Assembly (NCBI GenBank): GCA_009844425.1
Contig: VYBN01000014.1
Span: 1-55,320 of the forward strand
Direction of reading: 5' to 3'
From: Gammaproteobacteria bacterium
GTDB lineage: Bacteria > Pseudomonadota > Gammaproteobacteria > Steroidobacterales > Foliamicaceae
DNA: 55,320 bases
The number at the start of each line of letters is the position of its first letter. Positions within the stretch are counted from its first letter, which is position 1. Shown piece by piece: positions 15,399 to 23,890 of this stretch. Under the pieces are notes generated by a model. It was not told the origin of the DNA and did not search any database. It saw only the letters and a program-made list of their open reading frames with translations. The position numbers and the translations under genes were made by a program.

Positions 15399-16606
15399 TG
15401 TACGCGGTCCTGGTGGCCGGCGGCGGGCTGACGGGCGCCAGCCTCGCGGTCGCGCTGGCGGACCTGGGACTGAAGGTCGCCGTGGTCGAGGCGGTTCCGC
15501 CGGAGGACCCGGGCCAGCCCAGCCTCGACGACCGCACCAGCGCGATCGCCCGCACCGGCGTTCGCATCCTCGAGAACCTGGGCGTCTGGACGCGGCTTGC
15601 CGAGACGCCGAGCCCGATACGGGCCGTGGAGATTTCCGAGCGCGGCTGCTTCGGGGGCGCGCGGATCGACGCCGCTTCGCAGGGGCTGGACAGCCTCGGC
15701 AGCGTGGTACGCAACCGCGTGTTGGGGCAGGCCTTGTGGGAGCGGCTGCGCGAGTCGGATTGCATCGACATCTTTTGTCCGGCCAGGGTGCGTTCGGTGG
15801 AGATGGAGGCCGACCGGGTGCGCGTCAGCGTCAAGGCCGATTCCGGGAAGGCGAAGACGCTCGACGCCCGTTTGCTGGCAGTGGCGGAAGGCGCGCGCTC
15901 GCCGTTGCGCGAGAAGTTCGGAATTGCCGCCGAGCACAAAGAATACCCGCAGGTCGCGCTGACGGGCCTGGCCGAGGTCCGCAGGGTAATCCGGCCGGAC
16001 ACCGCCTGGGAGCGCTTTACCGTCGATGGCCCGCTGGCCGTGCTGCCGGCGGGCGGGCGACGCTACGGGTTCGTGATCGTGACGAACCGGGGCGCGGAAA
16101 GACTCGGGGACATGAGCGACGCGGACCTGCTGGGTCACTTGCAGGAGCTCATGGGCTACCGCGCCGGGGAGTTCGTCGCTATCGGGCCTCGCGCCGCGTA
16201 TCCGCTGGCGCTGGACCGGGCGGAGCGGGTGACTGCGCCGCGTTCGGTGCTGGTGGGCGCAGCGGCCAACAGCGTCCATCCGCTGGTTGCCCAGGGGTTC
16301 AACCTGGCGCTGCGCGACGTAGCGGCGCTGTCGGAAACGCTGGCGGTCGCCGGACGGCCGCCTGCCGACCCCGGCGATCCGGCCCTGCTGACGCGATACG
16401 CCTCGTGGCGGCGGCAGGACCAGGCCAACGTCGTCCGATTTACCGACGGCCTCGCGCGGCTGAGCCGGAGCGCCTGGCTGCGCCCGCTGCGCGGACTGGG
16501 CCTGCAGGCGTTCGACATTCTGCCGCAAGCGAAGCCGCAGCTGGCGCGTTTCGCACTGGGGCAGGGCGGGCGCATGTCGCGGCTCGCGCGCGGACTGCCT
16601 TTATGA
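15398..16606 (+). CDS. ubiH: ubiquinone-biosynthesis FAD hydroxylase UbiH
   Basis: This class A flavin monooxygenase hydroxylates the ring in ubiquinone synthesis. It has 402 residues. The FAD Rossmann motif GGGLTG lies at 8-13, LDDRTSAIARTG near 44-56, and the FAD-ribityl motif NSVHPLVAQGFNLALRD near 289-305; GAAANSVHP replaces the usual GNAAxTLHP. The start overlaps pepP (TGATG) and the end overlaps the next hydroxylase gene (ATGA), so all three are coupled. The name rests on gene order as well as sequence; UbiH, UbiF and UbiI paralogues are hard to separate by eye. Confidence 0.88.
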   Translation: MYAVLVAGGGLTGASLAVALADLGLKVAVVEAVPPEDPGQPSLDDRTSAIARTGVRILENLGVWTRLAETPSPIRAVEISERGCFGGARIDAASQGLDSLGSVVRNRVLGQALWERLRESDCIDIFCPARVRSVEMEADRVRVSVKADSGKAKTLDARLLAVAEGARSPLREKFGIAAEHKEYPQVALTGLAEVRRVIRPDTAWERFTVDGPLAVLPAGGRRYGFVIVTNRGAERLGDMSDADLLGHLQELMGYRAGEFVAIGPRAAYPLALDRAERVTAPRSVLVGAAANSVHPLVAQGFNLALRDVAALSETLAVAGRPPADPGDPALLTRYASWRRQDQANVVRFTDGLARLSRSAWLRPLRGLGLQAFDILPQAKPQLARFALGQGGRMSRLARGLPL

Positions 16607-17814
16607 ATGCGCGCTTTCAGGCCGCGGTCGCCGGTGGCGGGGCCGTGGGCCTGGCCTGCGCGCTGCTGCTCAACCGCCGCTGCGACTGGAACGTCGCGCT
16701 GGTGGAGCGGTCCGCTCCGCGGGAAACGGAAGGCGAGGGACCGCAACGCGCACTGACGCTATCCCCCGGCGCCGTGGAAACGCTGACGGAATGCGGCCTG
16801 AGTCCTGGGAGGGAGGACGTCCCGCCCTCCACGAGGACGAGACGTCCTCGCTCCCAGGAATTCCGGGCGCACGCGTTTTCGCGAATGGTCGTGTGGCGGG
16901 GAGAAGGCGGACCGGCGTCCGGGAACTCGATCACTTTCGACGCGGCCGAGCTGGGCGCCCGGATGCTGGGCTGCGTGGCCCACGAGGCGCCGCTGCGGCG
17001 CGCGCTCTGGAATCGGGCGCAAGAGTGCAAGGGGATTCGCGTTTACTCCGGCGCGGCGCTGGCGTCCGTTCGGATCGACGAGGACTGCGGTTACCTCGAT
17101 CTGGACAACGGCGAGGAGATCGGCGCCGAACTCCTGATTGGCGCGGACGGAGCGCAATCGAAGCTGCGTTCGGCGCTGGGGATCGAATTCCGTTCCACCG
17201 GCTACGGCCAGACCGGACTGGTGTTCGAGGCGGACTGCAGCGAGCCCGGCGGGGACACGGCCTGGCAGCGGTTTGAAGACGACGGCGTCCTGGCATTGCT
17301 GCCGTTGAGCGAGAGCCGGATGAGCATCGTCTGGAGCCTGCCCGACGAGAGGGCGGAACGACTCAAGCGGCTCGACGACAAGGGCCTGGGGGCCGAGTTG
17401 AACAAAGCCGGCGCGGGGGTGGCCGGCGAACTCGTTCCCGTCACGCCGATTGCCTCGTTTCCCCTGCGCCGCGGCCGGGCGGAGCAGGCCTGCGGGGAAC
17501 GCTACGCACTGGTGGGGGAAGCGGCGCGCACCGTGCACCCGCTTGCAGGGCAGGGGCTCAACCTGGGGCTGGGCGACGCGGAGGCGCTGGCGCGCGTCTG
17601 TGCCGGCCAGGGCGATGCGCTGATAGGCGACGCGCGCGTGCTGGGCCGTTTCGCTCGCGAGCGGGCCCACTACGGCGAGGAAATGTCATTCGGGATTCAC
17701 GCGATCAACGCGGCCTTCGAAGGTGCGATGGCGCCGCTGGCTGCTCTGGGGATGGGCGCGGTGGACCGGGCGCCGCCGCTGAAGCGGGCACTGGCGGCGC
17801 GCGCGATGCGCTGA
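16603..17814 (+). CDS. ubiI: second ubiquinone-type FAD hydroxylase (UbiI-like) with palindromic insertion
   Basis: This is a 403-residue flavin monooxygenase paralogous to UbiH. The FAD motif GGGAVG lies near 12-17, the GADGAQSKLR motif near 184-193, and VGEAARTVHPLAGQGLNLGLGD near 303-324. Position after pepP-ubiH points to UbiI, which hydroxylates C5 of the ring. Residues of about 67-86 (SPGREDVPPSTRTRRPRSQ) replace a region where relatives have a short connection. They are encoded by a 57-bp palindrome (16803-16859) of the intergenic hairpin family, in frame. The catalytic motifs are otherwise intact, so the enzyme may still work. A P1-type palindrome follows the stop. Confidence 0.85.
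   Translation: MNARFQAAVAGGGAVGLACALLLNRRCDWNVALVERSAPRETEGEGPQRALTLSPGAVETLTECGLSPGREDVPPSTRTRRPRSQEFRAHAFSRMVVWRGEGGPASGNSITFDAAELGARMLGCVAHEAPLRRALWNRAQECKGIRVYSGAALASVRIDEDCGYLDLDNGEEIGAELLIGADGAQSKLRSALGIEFRSTGYGQTGLVFEADCSEPGGDTAWQRFEDDGVLALLPLSESRMSIVWSLPDERAERLKRLDDKGLGAELNKAGAGVAGELVPVTPIASFPLRRGRAEQACGERYALVGEAARTVHPLAGQGLNLGLGDAEALARVCAGQGDALIGDARVLGRFARERAHYGEEMSFGIHAINAAFEGAMAPLAALGMGAVDRAPPLKRALAARAMR
16803..16859. repeat. 57-bp palindromic element inserted in frame in the ubiI-like gene
   Basis: The left arm TCCTGGGAGGGAGGACGTC matches the reverse complement of the right arm at 18 of 19 positions, around a CCGCCCTCCACGAGGAC centre. Sequence and layout match the intergenic hairpins at 12804, 21754 and 53637. 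The length is exactly 19 codons, with no stop in the gene's frame. Its position in the protein corresponds to a surface connection between early FAD-domain elements. Confidence 0.75.
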
Positions 17815-17840
17815 CGTTCCCCCCGAGTCGCAGCGGGAGT

Positions 17841-17945
17841 GTCCAGCCTTGCCCCTGCCTGCAGGGAGTATTGGAGGCAGGGATGCCGGAGCAAGCTACA
17901 GGGATGTATTCATGCGTCTCCCGGCAGGCAGGGGCAAGGCTGGAC
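17841..17945. repeat. variable-arm palindrome, copy 1
   Basis: The arms 17841-17868 and 17918-17945 (28 bp each) are inverted repeats with a single mismatch, starting GTCCAGCCTTGCCCCTGCCT. The centre (17869-17917) contains GGATGTATTCATGCGTCTCC, close to the GGATGGGTTCATGCGTCTCC of the copies at 30092 and 45793, whose arms are unrelated. It lies between the convergent ubiI-like and protease genes, where its hairpin could end transcription from both sides. A GGGCATGCCCTCGCTCCC unit of the other hairpin family follows at about 17949. Confidence 0.8.
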
Positions 17946-17976
17946 GCGGGCATGCCCTCGCTCCCAAGGGCGTTTC

Positions 17977-20778
17977 TCAGTTGCTGAGGCTTGTGCGCTC
18001 CCACTGGCCGTCGCTCAGGCGCAGGCGCGAGCTTGGCCAGTAGGCGGGGTCGAGCTTGACGGTGGCCACCTTGGTCGCGCCGGTGGGCGTTATGCCCTCG
18101 ACGCGAACGATGGGCTTGTCTCCCGCCATCTGAAGCGCGCCGGCGAACTCGCCCAGGCTGGCAACGGGCTGCCCGTCCAGCGCGGTGACCTGCAAGTAGC
18201 GGATCGGCAGCAGGTAGCGGTGGGCAGGCGACCCGTAGGTGTAGTGCTGGATCGTGACGCCCTGCGGCCGGATCGCGAGCTGGGCCGCCATTCCGCGCTG
18301 CGGTTCCTGAATCAGCGCGCCGGCCCAGAACAGGACCTCCCGCAGTCCCTCCCAGCCCAGTTCCACCGTGTCGAAATCGAGCTTCACTTCTTCGCCGTTG
18401 CGCCAGACCAGCAACTCGGCCCGCGGCTGGCCGGCCACGGCCTGCTCGACTTCCCGCGGCCGCGTGGCCATCCGGCCGTTGATCGTCAGCAACAGGTCCC
18501 CCGGGCGCACCTGGTCGGCGGCGGGCGTGCCGGCCACGGTCCGCTCCGCCATCAGCACCTGGCGGCGTTCCCGGTCGTGCTCTTCCACCTGCAGCCGCCA
18601 GTCCTCCGGCAGTCCGCGTCGCAGGGCCACCGACAGCGGCGCGCGCTGCCACTCGACCTCCAGCGAACGCCAGGAAGCCTCCCGCCGAAGGTGATCGAGC
18701 ATCACCCGGACGTGTTCGATCGGAAGGCCGGCGACGATCTCGTTGGGGCGGTTTCTCGATCCCGACGCGAAACTGCTCCAAAGCGCCGAAACCCGGGCAC
18801 GGGAATCCAGCAGCACGCCGGAAATCTGCACGTCGGCGTTCTCCACTTCCAGTATTTCGAGGTTGGCCTCGCGAAAGCCGCCGAAATTCGACGGCATTAC
18901 ATTGATCGGCTTCAGATCGCCGGCTTCGTAGGACCGGATCACCGGTTCCAGGTCGGGGCGAAAACCGGCCAGGAAGATTTCCTCGCCCGCCCGGGGCGCC
19001 CGCGGAGCGAAAACCGCGACCCGCAGGGGCGTGTCGCCCAGCAGCGCCGGGTCGTACTGGAGCACGGCGAGGTTGTGCACCGGGTGGATGGCGGCGACCC
19101 GGGCCGTGACCTCCAGCGTTCCGTTGAAGGTCAGCACCGCGTCGCCCATGGTCTCGGGCACGGTATTGCGGTCCACGACGACCCAGCCCCTTTCGGTGTC
19201 CACGATCAGGCCCGCGCCGTAATAATGCTGCCCGTTGACCGCGGACACGACGTACGGCATGTCGAAGCGCACGTGCACCAGCGAAGATGCGATCCGGCGC
19301 AGCCGCGAATCGTCGAACTCGCGCGGCTGGGTCATACGGGCCTCGGGCGCCCCGGCCGCCGCGGCCGCAGCGAGCGGGCGGCACGACCAGTCCTGGCTGG
19401 TCTCGCCCTGCCGGCAGCGTTCGGCCGCGAACCAGCCCCGGCCGGTGCGGGCGCTGCGCACCTGGTTGGCGCGCGGGTTGCGCGGCGTGCTGTAGCGGAG
19501 CTGGGCCACGTCTTCATGCCCCAGCACCGACAGGGCCTGTTCGACGTCGTTCAGCGTCTCCAGCGGCCGTCCGTTGATTTCGCGCAGGATCGAGCCGTTC
19601 TCGATCGCGGCCAGGCCCAGCATGTAGCCGGGTTGCGCCACGTAGATCGTGTTCAGCGGCACGTTGAAATGACGGGCCTGCTGATACGAGGTCGGGTGCA
19701 GATAGGCCCCGCCGAAAGCGATGTACTCGCTCGGCGTGACCGCGTGCAGGTCGCTCACCTCGATGACCGCTTCCATCACGCGTCCGCGGCGTTCGATCAG
19801 CAGCGATACCGGCTGGCCGACGCTTCCGTCGAGCACGGTTTCCAGGCGCAGGAAGTCGGGAAACTCCTCGTCTTCGATCCGCAGCAGGATGTCGCCCGGC
19901 ATCAATGCGGATGAAGCCGCGGACCCCTGCAAGGTCGAGCGCACGACCAGCAGGCCGGCGCTGTCCGGATAGGCCGCCCGGGCGTCGGCCTCGGCCTCCT
20001 CTCCCAGCCCCAGCCGTCGCAGTTCGTCGTACGGCAACTGCTCGAAGGTGGTCAGCAGGCCGCCGCGCGGCACCGGCTTGCCTTCCTGTACCAGCGCCAG
20101 CGCCCGGCGAACCCGTTCCAGCGGCAGGAAATAACTGGTTTGCGCGCGCACCTGGCCGCCCGCGTTCAGGGCCACAGCGCGGCCCTCGATATCGATGACG
20201 GGGCTGCCGGAAGAGCCGCCGGAGGTGCCGGAAGCGGCCTGGATATAGAAGGTATTGAAGTCGTTGTAGCGGCCGAAACCGTAGTTCGGGGCGGTGCGGT
20301 CCAGCCGCGCGATGGTTCCGGCAAGAATCGAGAACCGCTCGCCCGCGTCATTGCCCACGACGCGGATTTCACGCCCGAGCTGTGCTGCTTCGGGGGCGAG
20401 CTCCAGACCCTCGGGCCGGATGTGGCGGAGCGCGGCCGGGTCGTAGCGCAAGAAGCCGAAATCGTGCACGGGATCGGCGTAGAGGCGCTCAAGTTCGATC
20501 TCCTCCTGGTTGGCGAACAGCGCCTCGCCCTTCACCGGGCCGGTCGATACGATGTGCCGGTTGGTCAGGATGATCCCGCGCTCGGCGTCCACGACGAAGC
20601 CGGTCCCGTCGAGCAGCGTGTTGGACTCGGTGTCGAAGGGCCGTGTCTTGTTGACCCTCAGGGAAACGACCGAGGGGCGGATCTCCTCCAGCGTCTTCCG
20701 CCAGGCGGCCTCGTTATCCTGCGCCTGCGCGGTCAGGCAAAGCAGCGTCAGTCCCGCCCCCGCCCAGGTCAATCTCAT
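17977..20778 (-). CDS. periplasmic trypsin-like protease with PDZ domains, duplicated (Nma111-like)
   Basis: I start at the ATG at 20778, which puts a clear signal peptide first (cleavage near AQAQ, about residue 20) and gives 933 residues. Domain 1 is an HtrA-type protease with intact His75 (LTNRHIV), Asp106 (HDFGFLRYD) and Ser189/190 (GTSGGSSGSPV), followed by PDZ-like segments near 270-350 and 380-440. The second half repeats the plan (DTERGWVVVDRNTV, HNLAVLQYDP), but His is replaced by Asn and no GxSGG is seen, so it is a dead copy, followed by further PDZ-like segments. Eukaryotic Nma111/Ynm3 has the same double layout. It would act in periplasmic protein quality control. Its start overlaps the kinase gene by 65 bp. 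Confidence 0.85.
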   Translation of the reverse strand: MRLTWAGAGLTLLCLTAQAQDNEAAWRKTLEEIRPSVVSLRVNKTRPFDTESNTLLDGTGFVVDAERGIILTNRHIVSTGPVKGEALFANQEEIELERLYADPVHDFGFLRYDPAALRHIRPEGLELAPEAAQLGREIRVVGNDAGERFSILAGTIARLDRTAPNYGFGRYNDFNTFYIQAASGTSGGSSGSPVIDIEGRAVALNAGGQVRAQTSYFLPLERVRRALALVQEGKPVPRGGLLTTFEQLPYDELRRLGLGEEAEADARAAYPDSAGLLVVRSTLQGSAASSALMPGDILLRIEDEEFPDFLRLETVLDGSVGQPVSLLIERRGRVMEAVIEVSDLHAVTPSEYIAFGGAYLHPTSYQQARHFNVPLNTIYVAQPGYMLGLAAIENGSILREINGRPLETLNDVEQALSVLGHEDVAQLRYSTPRNPRANQVRSARTGRGWFAAERCRQGETSQDWSCRPLAAAAAAGAPEARMTQPREFDDSRLRRIASSLVHVRFDMPYVVSAVNGQHYYGAGLIVDTERGWVVVDRNTVPETMGDAVLTFNGTLEVTARVAAIHPVHNLAVLQYDPALLGDTPLRVAVFAPRAPRAGEEIFLAGFRPDLEPVIRSYEAGDLKPINVMPSNFGGFREANLEILEVENADVQISGVLLDSRARVSALWSSFASGSRNRPNEIVAGLPIEHVRVMLDHLRREASWRSLEVEWQRAPLSVALRRGLPEDWRLQVEEHDRERRQVLMAERTVAGTPAADQVRPGDLLLTINGRMATRPREVEQAVAGQPRAELLVWRNGEEVKLDFDTVELGWEGLREVLFWAGALIQEPQRGMAAQLAIRPQGVTIQHYTYGSPAHRYLLPIRYLQVTALDGQPVASLGEFAGALQMAGDKPIVRVEGITPTGATKVATVKLDPAYWPSSRLRLSDGQWERTSLSN

Positions 20779-21730
20779 AGCCGTAGTTCTCCTTGAATTC
20801 ACGCTCAAGCCGCTCTCGATCAAATCGATGATTCTGCGTTCCGGCGCTGCCCGCCTTGATCGCGCCCAGCAGCGCCGCCAGCCTTCCCGAGTCTTTCCAG
20901 TCCCATCCTCTCACGATACCGTAAGCCAGTCCCGCCCGGAAGGCGTCGCCGCAACCGGTGGGGTCCACGACCTCTTCGACGCGCGCGGGCGGAATGGTTT
21001 CGCATTCATCCGCATGGTAGATCCTGGCGCCCTGCGCGCCTTCCGTCACGATCAGCGCTTCGACCTCGGAGCAGATCCGCTCCCGGTTCCAGCCGGAGGC
21101 GCGCTTCAGCATTTCCGCTTCGTAGCTGTTGACCGCCACCCAGGACGCCATGCGGATGAAGTCGCGCAGTTCCTCACCGCTGAAGTTGGGAAGCCCCTGG
21201 CCCGGATCGAACATAAACGGTAGGCCGGACTCGTGCATCTGCCGGGCGTGGTCGAGCATGGCCTGGCGGCCGTCCGGTGAAATCAGCCCCAGTTGCGCGC
21301 CCGTGTCCGCCGGCAGTTCCCGGCAGTGCGCGTGGTTCATGGCGCCGGGATGGAAGGCGGTGATCTGGTTGTCGTCCAGGTCGGTGATGATGTAGGCCTG
21401 CGCGGTGAGCTGGTCGGGCAGTTCGCTGATCAGCGCCGTGTCCATTCCCAGTTGCTCGATGCGCCGGCGGTAGGGGGCGAAATCGCTGCCGGCGGCGGCC
21501 AGCATGAGCGGCCGGTCGCCCAGCAGCGTCAGGCTGTAGGCGATGTTTCCGGCGCAGCCGCCGAATTCGCGCCGGAATTCGGGAACCTCGAAGGCTACGT
21601 TGAGGATGTGTACCTTGTCCGGAAGGATCTGTTCGCCGAAGCGACCGCGAAACAGCATGATGTTGTCGTAGGCAAGCGAGCCGCAGACAACGGCGGTGCG
21701 GGCTCCCGGCATGGGACCGGCGGACTCCAT
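20714..21730 (-). CDS. PfkB-family carbohydrate/nucleoside kinase (adenosine-kinase-like)
   Basis: This 338-residue kinase has the PfkB fold. It shows the N-terminal GSLAYDNIM, the glycine-rich FGGCAGNIAYSLTLLG (56-71), and the second signature DPTGCGDAFRAGLAYG (256-271) with catalytic Asp262. It phosphorylates a sugar or nucleoside with ATP; the overall pattern is nearest to bacterial proteins annotated as adenosine kinase, but substrate cannot be fixed by eye. An ATG at 21712 is an alternative start. The last 22 codons overlap the start of the protease gene, and the glycine- and alanine-rich tail beyond YGYEIDL looks like extension past the normal end. Confidence 0.85.
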   Translation of the reverse strand: MESAGPMPGARTAVVCGSLAYDNIMLFRGRFGEQILPDKVHILNVAFEVPEFRREFGGCAGNIAYSLTLLGDRPLMLAAAGSDFAPYRRRIEQLGMDTALISELPDQLTAQAYIITDLDDNQITAFHPGAMNHAHCRELPADTGAQLGLISPDGRQAMLDHARQMHESGLPFMFDPGQGLPNFSGEELRDFIRMASWVAVNSYEAEMLKRASGWNRERICSEVEALIVTEGAQGARIYHADECETIPPARVEEVVDPTGCGDAFRAGLAYGIVRGWDWKDSGRLAALLGAIKAGSAGTQNHRFDRERLEREFKENYGYEIDLGGGGTDAALPDRAGAG

Positions 21731-21753
21731 CGCTCAGCTGCGCACGCCACCCC

Positions 21754-21817
21754 GGGAGAGAGGGCGTCCCGCCCTCCGCGAAGGCGAGACGGCCGCGAGG
21801 GACATGCCCTCGCTCCC
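21754..21817. repeat. GC-rich hairpin repeat between kinase and NAD(P)-binding protein genes
   Basis: The unit begins GGGAGAGAGGGCGTCCCGCC and ends GCGAGGGACATGCCCTCGCTCCC, the two ends being roughly inverted, with a GCGAAGGCGAGACGG centre. It is the clearest full-length member of the intergenic hairpin family, about 64 bp long. It sits in the 110-bp gap upstream of the kinase gene and downstream of the 22626 gene. Confidence 0.65.
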
Positions 21818-21840
21818 AGGCACTGAATGATTAATCGGCG

Positions 21841-22626
21841 TCAGGATGCGCTCAGCGACGAAAATTCCGCGGCAAAGTCCGCTTGCGCCTCCCCGTCCTC
21901 GGCGTGAATCTCGAACACCTTGTTGAGCGCCGCTTCGTGCGCCAGCGCCGAGACGCAGACCCGCGCCACGTCGGCGCGCGTGATCCAGATGCCCTCCGAT
22001 TGGGTATCGCCCTGCTCGAAGATGACGGTCTGCTTGCCGCCGGGATCGTCGCTCAGGCCCCCCGGCCTGACGATCGTGTAGGGAATCCCGCTGGCCGCCA
22101 CCGCTTCCTCTCCCCTGCGCTTCCAGATCAGGATGTTGTTGAACATCCGGTTCAGGTAGTGATCGTCGTCGGTCACGCCCCGCGAGGAAACCAGCACGTA
22201 CTGGCCGACTCCTGCCGCCAGCGCCGCTTCGGCCAGGTTGCGGGCGCCTTCGAAGTCCACGTGTTCGGCGGAGTTCTCGGGGCCTCCGCTGGCGCTGGCC
22301 GTGTTGATCACGGCCCCTACGCCGTCCAGCGCGGCGGCGATGCTGGCCGGATCCTTGAGATCGCCCACCACCGCTTCCACGTCGGCGCCCAGGCGTTCGA
22401 CGGCCTTGGCCGAGTTGCGCACGAAGGCGCGCACCGGGTAGCCCTTGGCCTGCAGCTGCTGGACGACCAGCGTGCCCGTCTTGCCCGTGGCTCCCGCCAC
22501 CAGCACCAGGGGTTTCATGTCTCCCTCCGCGGCCGCTTCTTCCGCCTCAGCCGGAGCTACCTGTCCGGACACGGCGATCAGCAAGGAGGCCGCAACGGCG
22601 GCAGGCAGCGATATGAACGTACGCAT
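21841..22626 (-). CDS. exported NAD(P)-binding protein, atypical SDR/NmrA-like
   Basis: This 261-residue protein has an N-terminal hydrophobic signal-like segment (residues 4-24, ending VAPAEA). A Rossmann start follows (VLVAGATGKTGTLVVQQLQ, GxxGxxG near 47-52), then VVGDLKDPASI, a VLVSSRGV strand and YTIVRPGGL. These are hallmarks of extended atypical short-chain dehydrogenases that bind NAD(P) and often lack the full catalytic triad; no clear YxxxK is seen. A Rossmann protein with a signal peptide is unusual, as the periplasm lacks free NAD(P)H. The start could instead be the MKPLVLVAG methionine near residue 37, giving a cytosolic form. Confidence 0.75.
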   Translation of the reverse strand: MRTFISLPAAVAASLLIAVSGQVAPAEAEEAAAEGDMKPLVLVAGATGKTGTLVVQQLQAKGYPVRAFVRNSAKAVERLGADVEAVVGDLKDPASIAAALDGVGAVINTASASGGPENSAEHVDFEGARNLAEAALAAGVGQYVLVSSRGVTDDDHYLNRMFNNILIWKRRGEEAVAASGIPYTIVRPGGLSDDPGGKQTVIFEQGDTQSEGIWITRADVARVCVSALAHEAALNKVFEIHAEDGEAQADFAAEFSSLSAS

Positions 22627-22677
22627 GGTTGTTCCCCGAGTGATTCAGGGCGCGTATGTTAACCAATATTCGCGCCG

Positions 22678-23700
22678 TCAGGCTTTAAGGGCGCGCAATC
22701 CGACCGCGTGGCGGATGTCCCTCATCAGCGGTTCGCTGATTTCCCGGGCCCGCGCCGCGCCGCGCTTCAGTTCGGCCTCGACGTCGCCGGGGTTGGCGAT
22801 CAGGCGGTCGTAAACCTCCCTTCCCGGCGCCAGCAACGCGTCGAGGTATTCGAAAAGTTCGTTCTTCATCTCCGCCCAGCCGATACCCGCCGCGTATCGC
22901 TCGCGCATCGCGGCGGTCTCTTCCGGACTCGCGACGGAGCGGTACAGGTCGAACAGCAGACTGTCGTCCGGGTCCTTGGGCTCGCCGGGCGCCTGCGAGT
23001 TGGTCCTGATCCGCATGACGTATTTGCGCAGTTGTTTCGCGGGGCAGAACAGAGGCACGACGTTGCCGTAGCTCTTGGACATCTTCCGCCCGTCCGGGCC
23101 CAGCAGCACCGCGCGGTGCTCGTCGATGTCGGCTTGAGGCACGGTCAGCAGTTCGCCGTAGTGATGGTTGAAGCGCTGGGCGATGTCGCGGGCCATTTCC
23201 ACGTGCTGGCGCTGGTCCTTGCCCACCGGCACCCGGTCGGCCTTGAACATCAGGATGTCGGCGGCCATCAGGATGGGGTAGCAGAACAGGCCCATCGTGA
23301 TCCCGCGGTCCAGGTCGGCCACGCCGGCTTCCCGGTTGGCGTCGTTCGCGGCCTTGTAGGCGTGCGAGCGGTTCATCAGGCCCTTGGCCGTGAGCGTGGT
23401 AAGGACCCAGGTCAGCTCCGGGATCTCGGGGATGTCCGATTGCCGGTAAAACACCGCGTTTTCGGTGTCCAGGCCAGCTGCCAGCCAGGCGGCGGCGACT
23501 TCCAGGCTGGACTGCGCCACTTCATTGGCATCGCGGTTCTTGACCAGCGCGTGGAAGTCGGCCAGGAAGAAGAAGCTGCACCCGGCCGGCGCGCTGCGGC
23601 TCGCCTCCACCGCCGGACGTATGGCACCCACGTAGTTGCCCAGGTGCGGCGTGCCGGTGGTGGTGATCCCGGTGAGCGTGATGAGTTGCTTATCGTTCAT
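22678..23700 (-). CDS. trpS: tryptophanyl-tRNA synthetase
   Basis: This class I aminoacyl-tRNA synthetase charges tRNA-Trp. Its 340 residues match the short bacterial form. The HIGH-type motif is TPHLGNYVG (17-25), the tryptophan-pocket region includes MGLFCYPILMAADILMF, and the KMSKS loop is MSKSYGN, preceded by LLGPDGR. The ATG at 23700 gives MNDKQLITLTGITTTG, the normal start. It is a single-copy housekeeping gene here, flanked downstream by the exported NAD(P)-binding protein gene and upstream by a dispersed repeat. Confidence 0.97.
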   Translation of the reverse strand: MNDKQLITLTGITTTGTPHLGNYVGAIRPAVEASRSAPAGCSFFFLADFHALVKNRDANEVAQSSLEVAAAWLAAGLDTENAVFYRQSDIPEIPELTWVLTTLTAKGLMNRSHAYKAANDANREAGVADLDRGITMGLFCYPILMAADILMFKADRVPVGKDQRQHVEMARDIAQRFNHHYGELLTVPQADIDEHRAVLLGPDGRKMSKSYGNVVPLFCPAKQLRKYVMRIRTNSQAPGEPKDPDDSLLFDLYRSVASPEETAAMRERYAAGIGWAEMKNELFEYLDALLAPGREVYDRLIANPGDVEAELKRGAARAREISEPLMRDIRHAVGLRALKA

Positions 23701-23712
23701 CGGCGCGGGCTA

Positions 23713-23864
23713 GGAGCTTGCGCCGCAGGAGCATCGCGGTCTTTTGCAGTGGGGTATGCAGGCCGGAATGGCGACCGAAACGGCCCATAAGTGGGATATG
23801 CTCATGCCTTTGCGCGTCTTATAGAAGATCGTGGCCCATCAGAATTTTCTACGGCGCAGGCTCC
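23713..23864. repeat. dispersed repeat with inverted ends, copy 1
   Basis: The ends GGAGCTTGCGCCGCAG and CTACGGCGCAGGCTCC are inverted repeats with two mismatches. The inner part shares TCATGCCTTTGCGCGTCTT and GGCCCATCAGAATTTTCT with the copy at 26648-26760. The 152-bp unit lies just upstream of trpS and may contain its promoter region. No coding sequence is seen in it. Confidence 0.6.
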
Positions 23865-23890
23865 TGGCCGTCCTTGCGTTCAAACGGCTT

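Noticed and set aside
17839..19914. 691-codon frame antisense to the double protease gene
   Set aside because: Shadow of the protease gene; the protease has signal peptide, triad and PDZ-like regions on the other strand.
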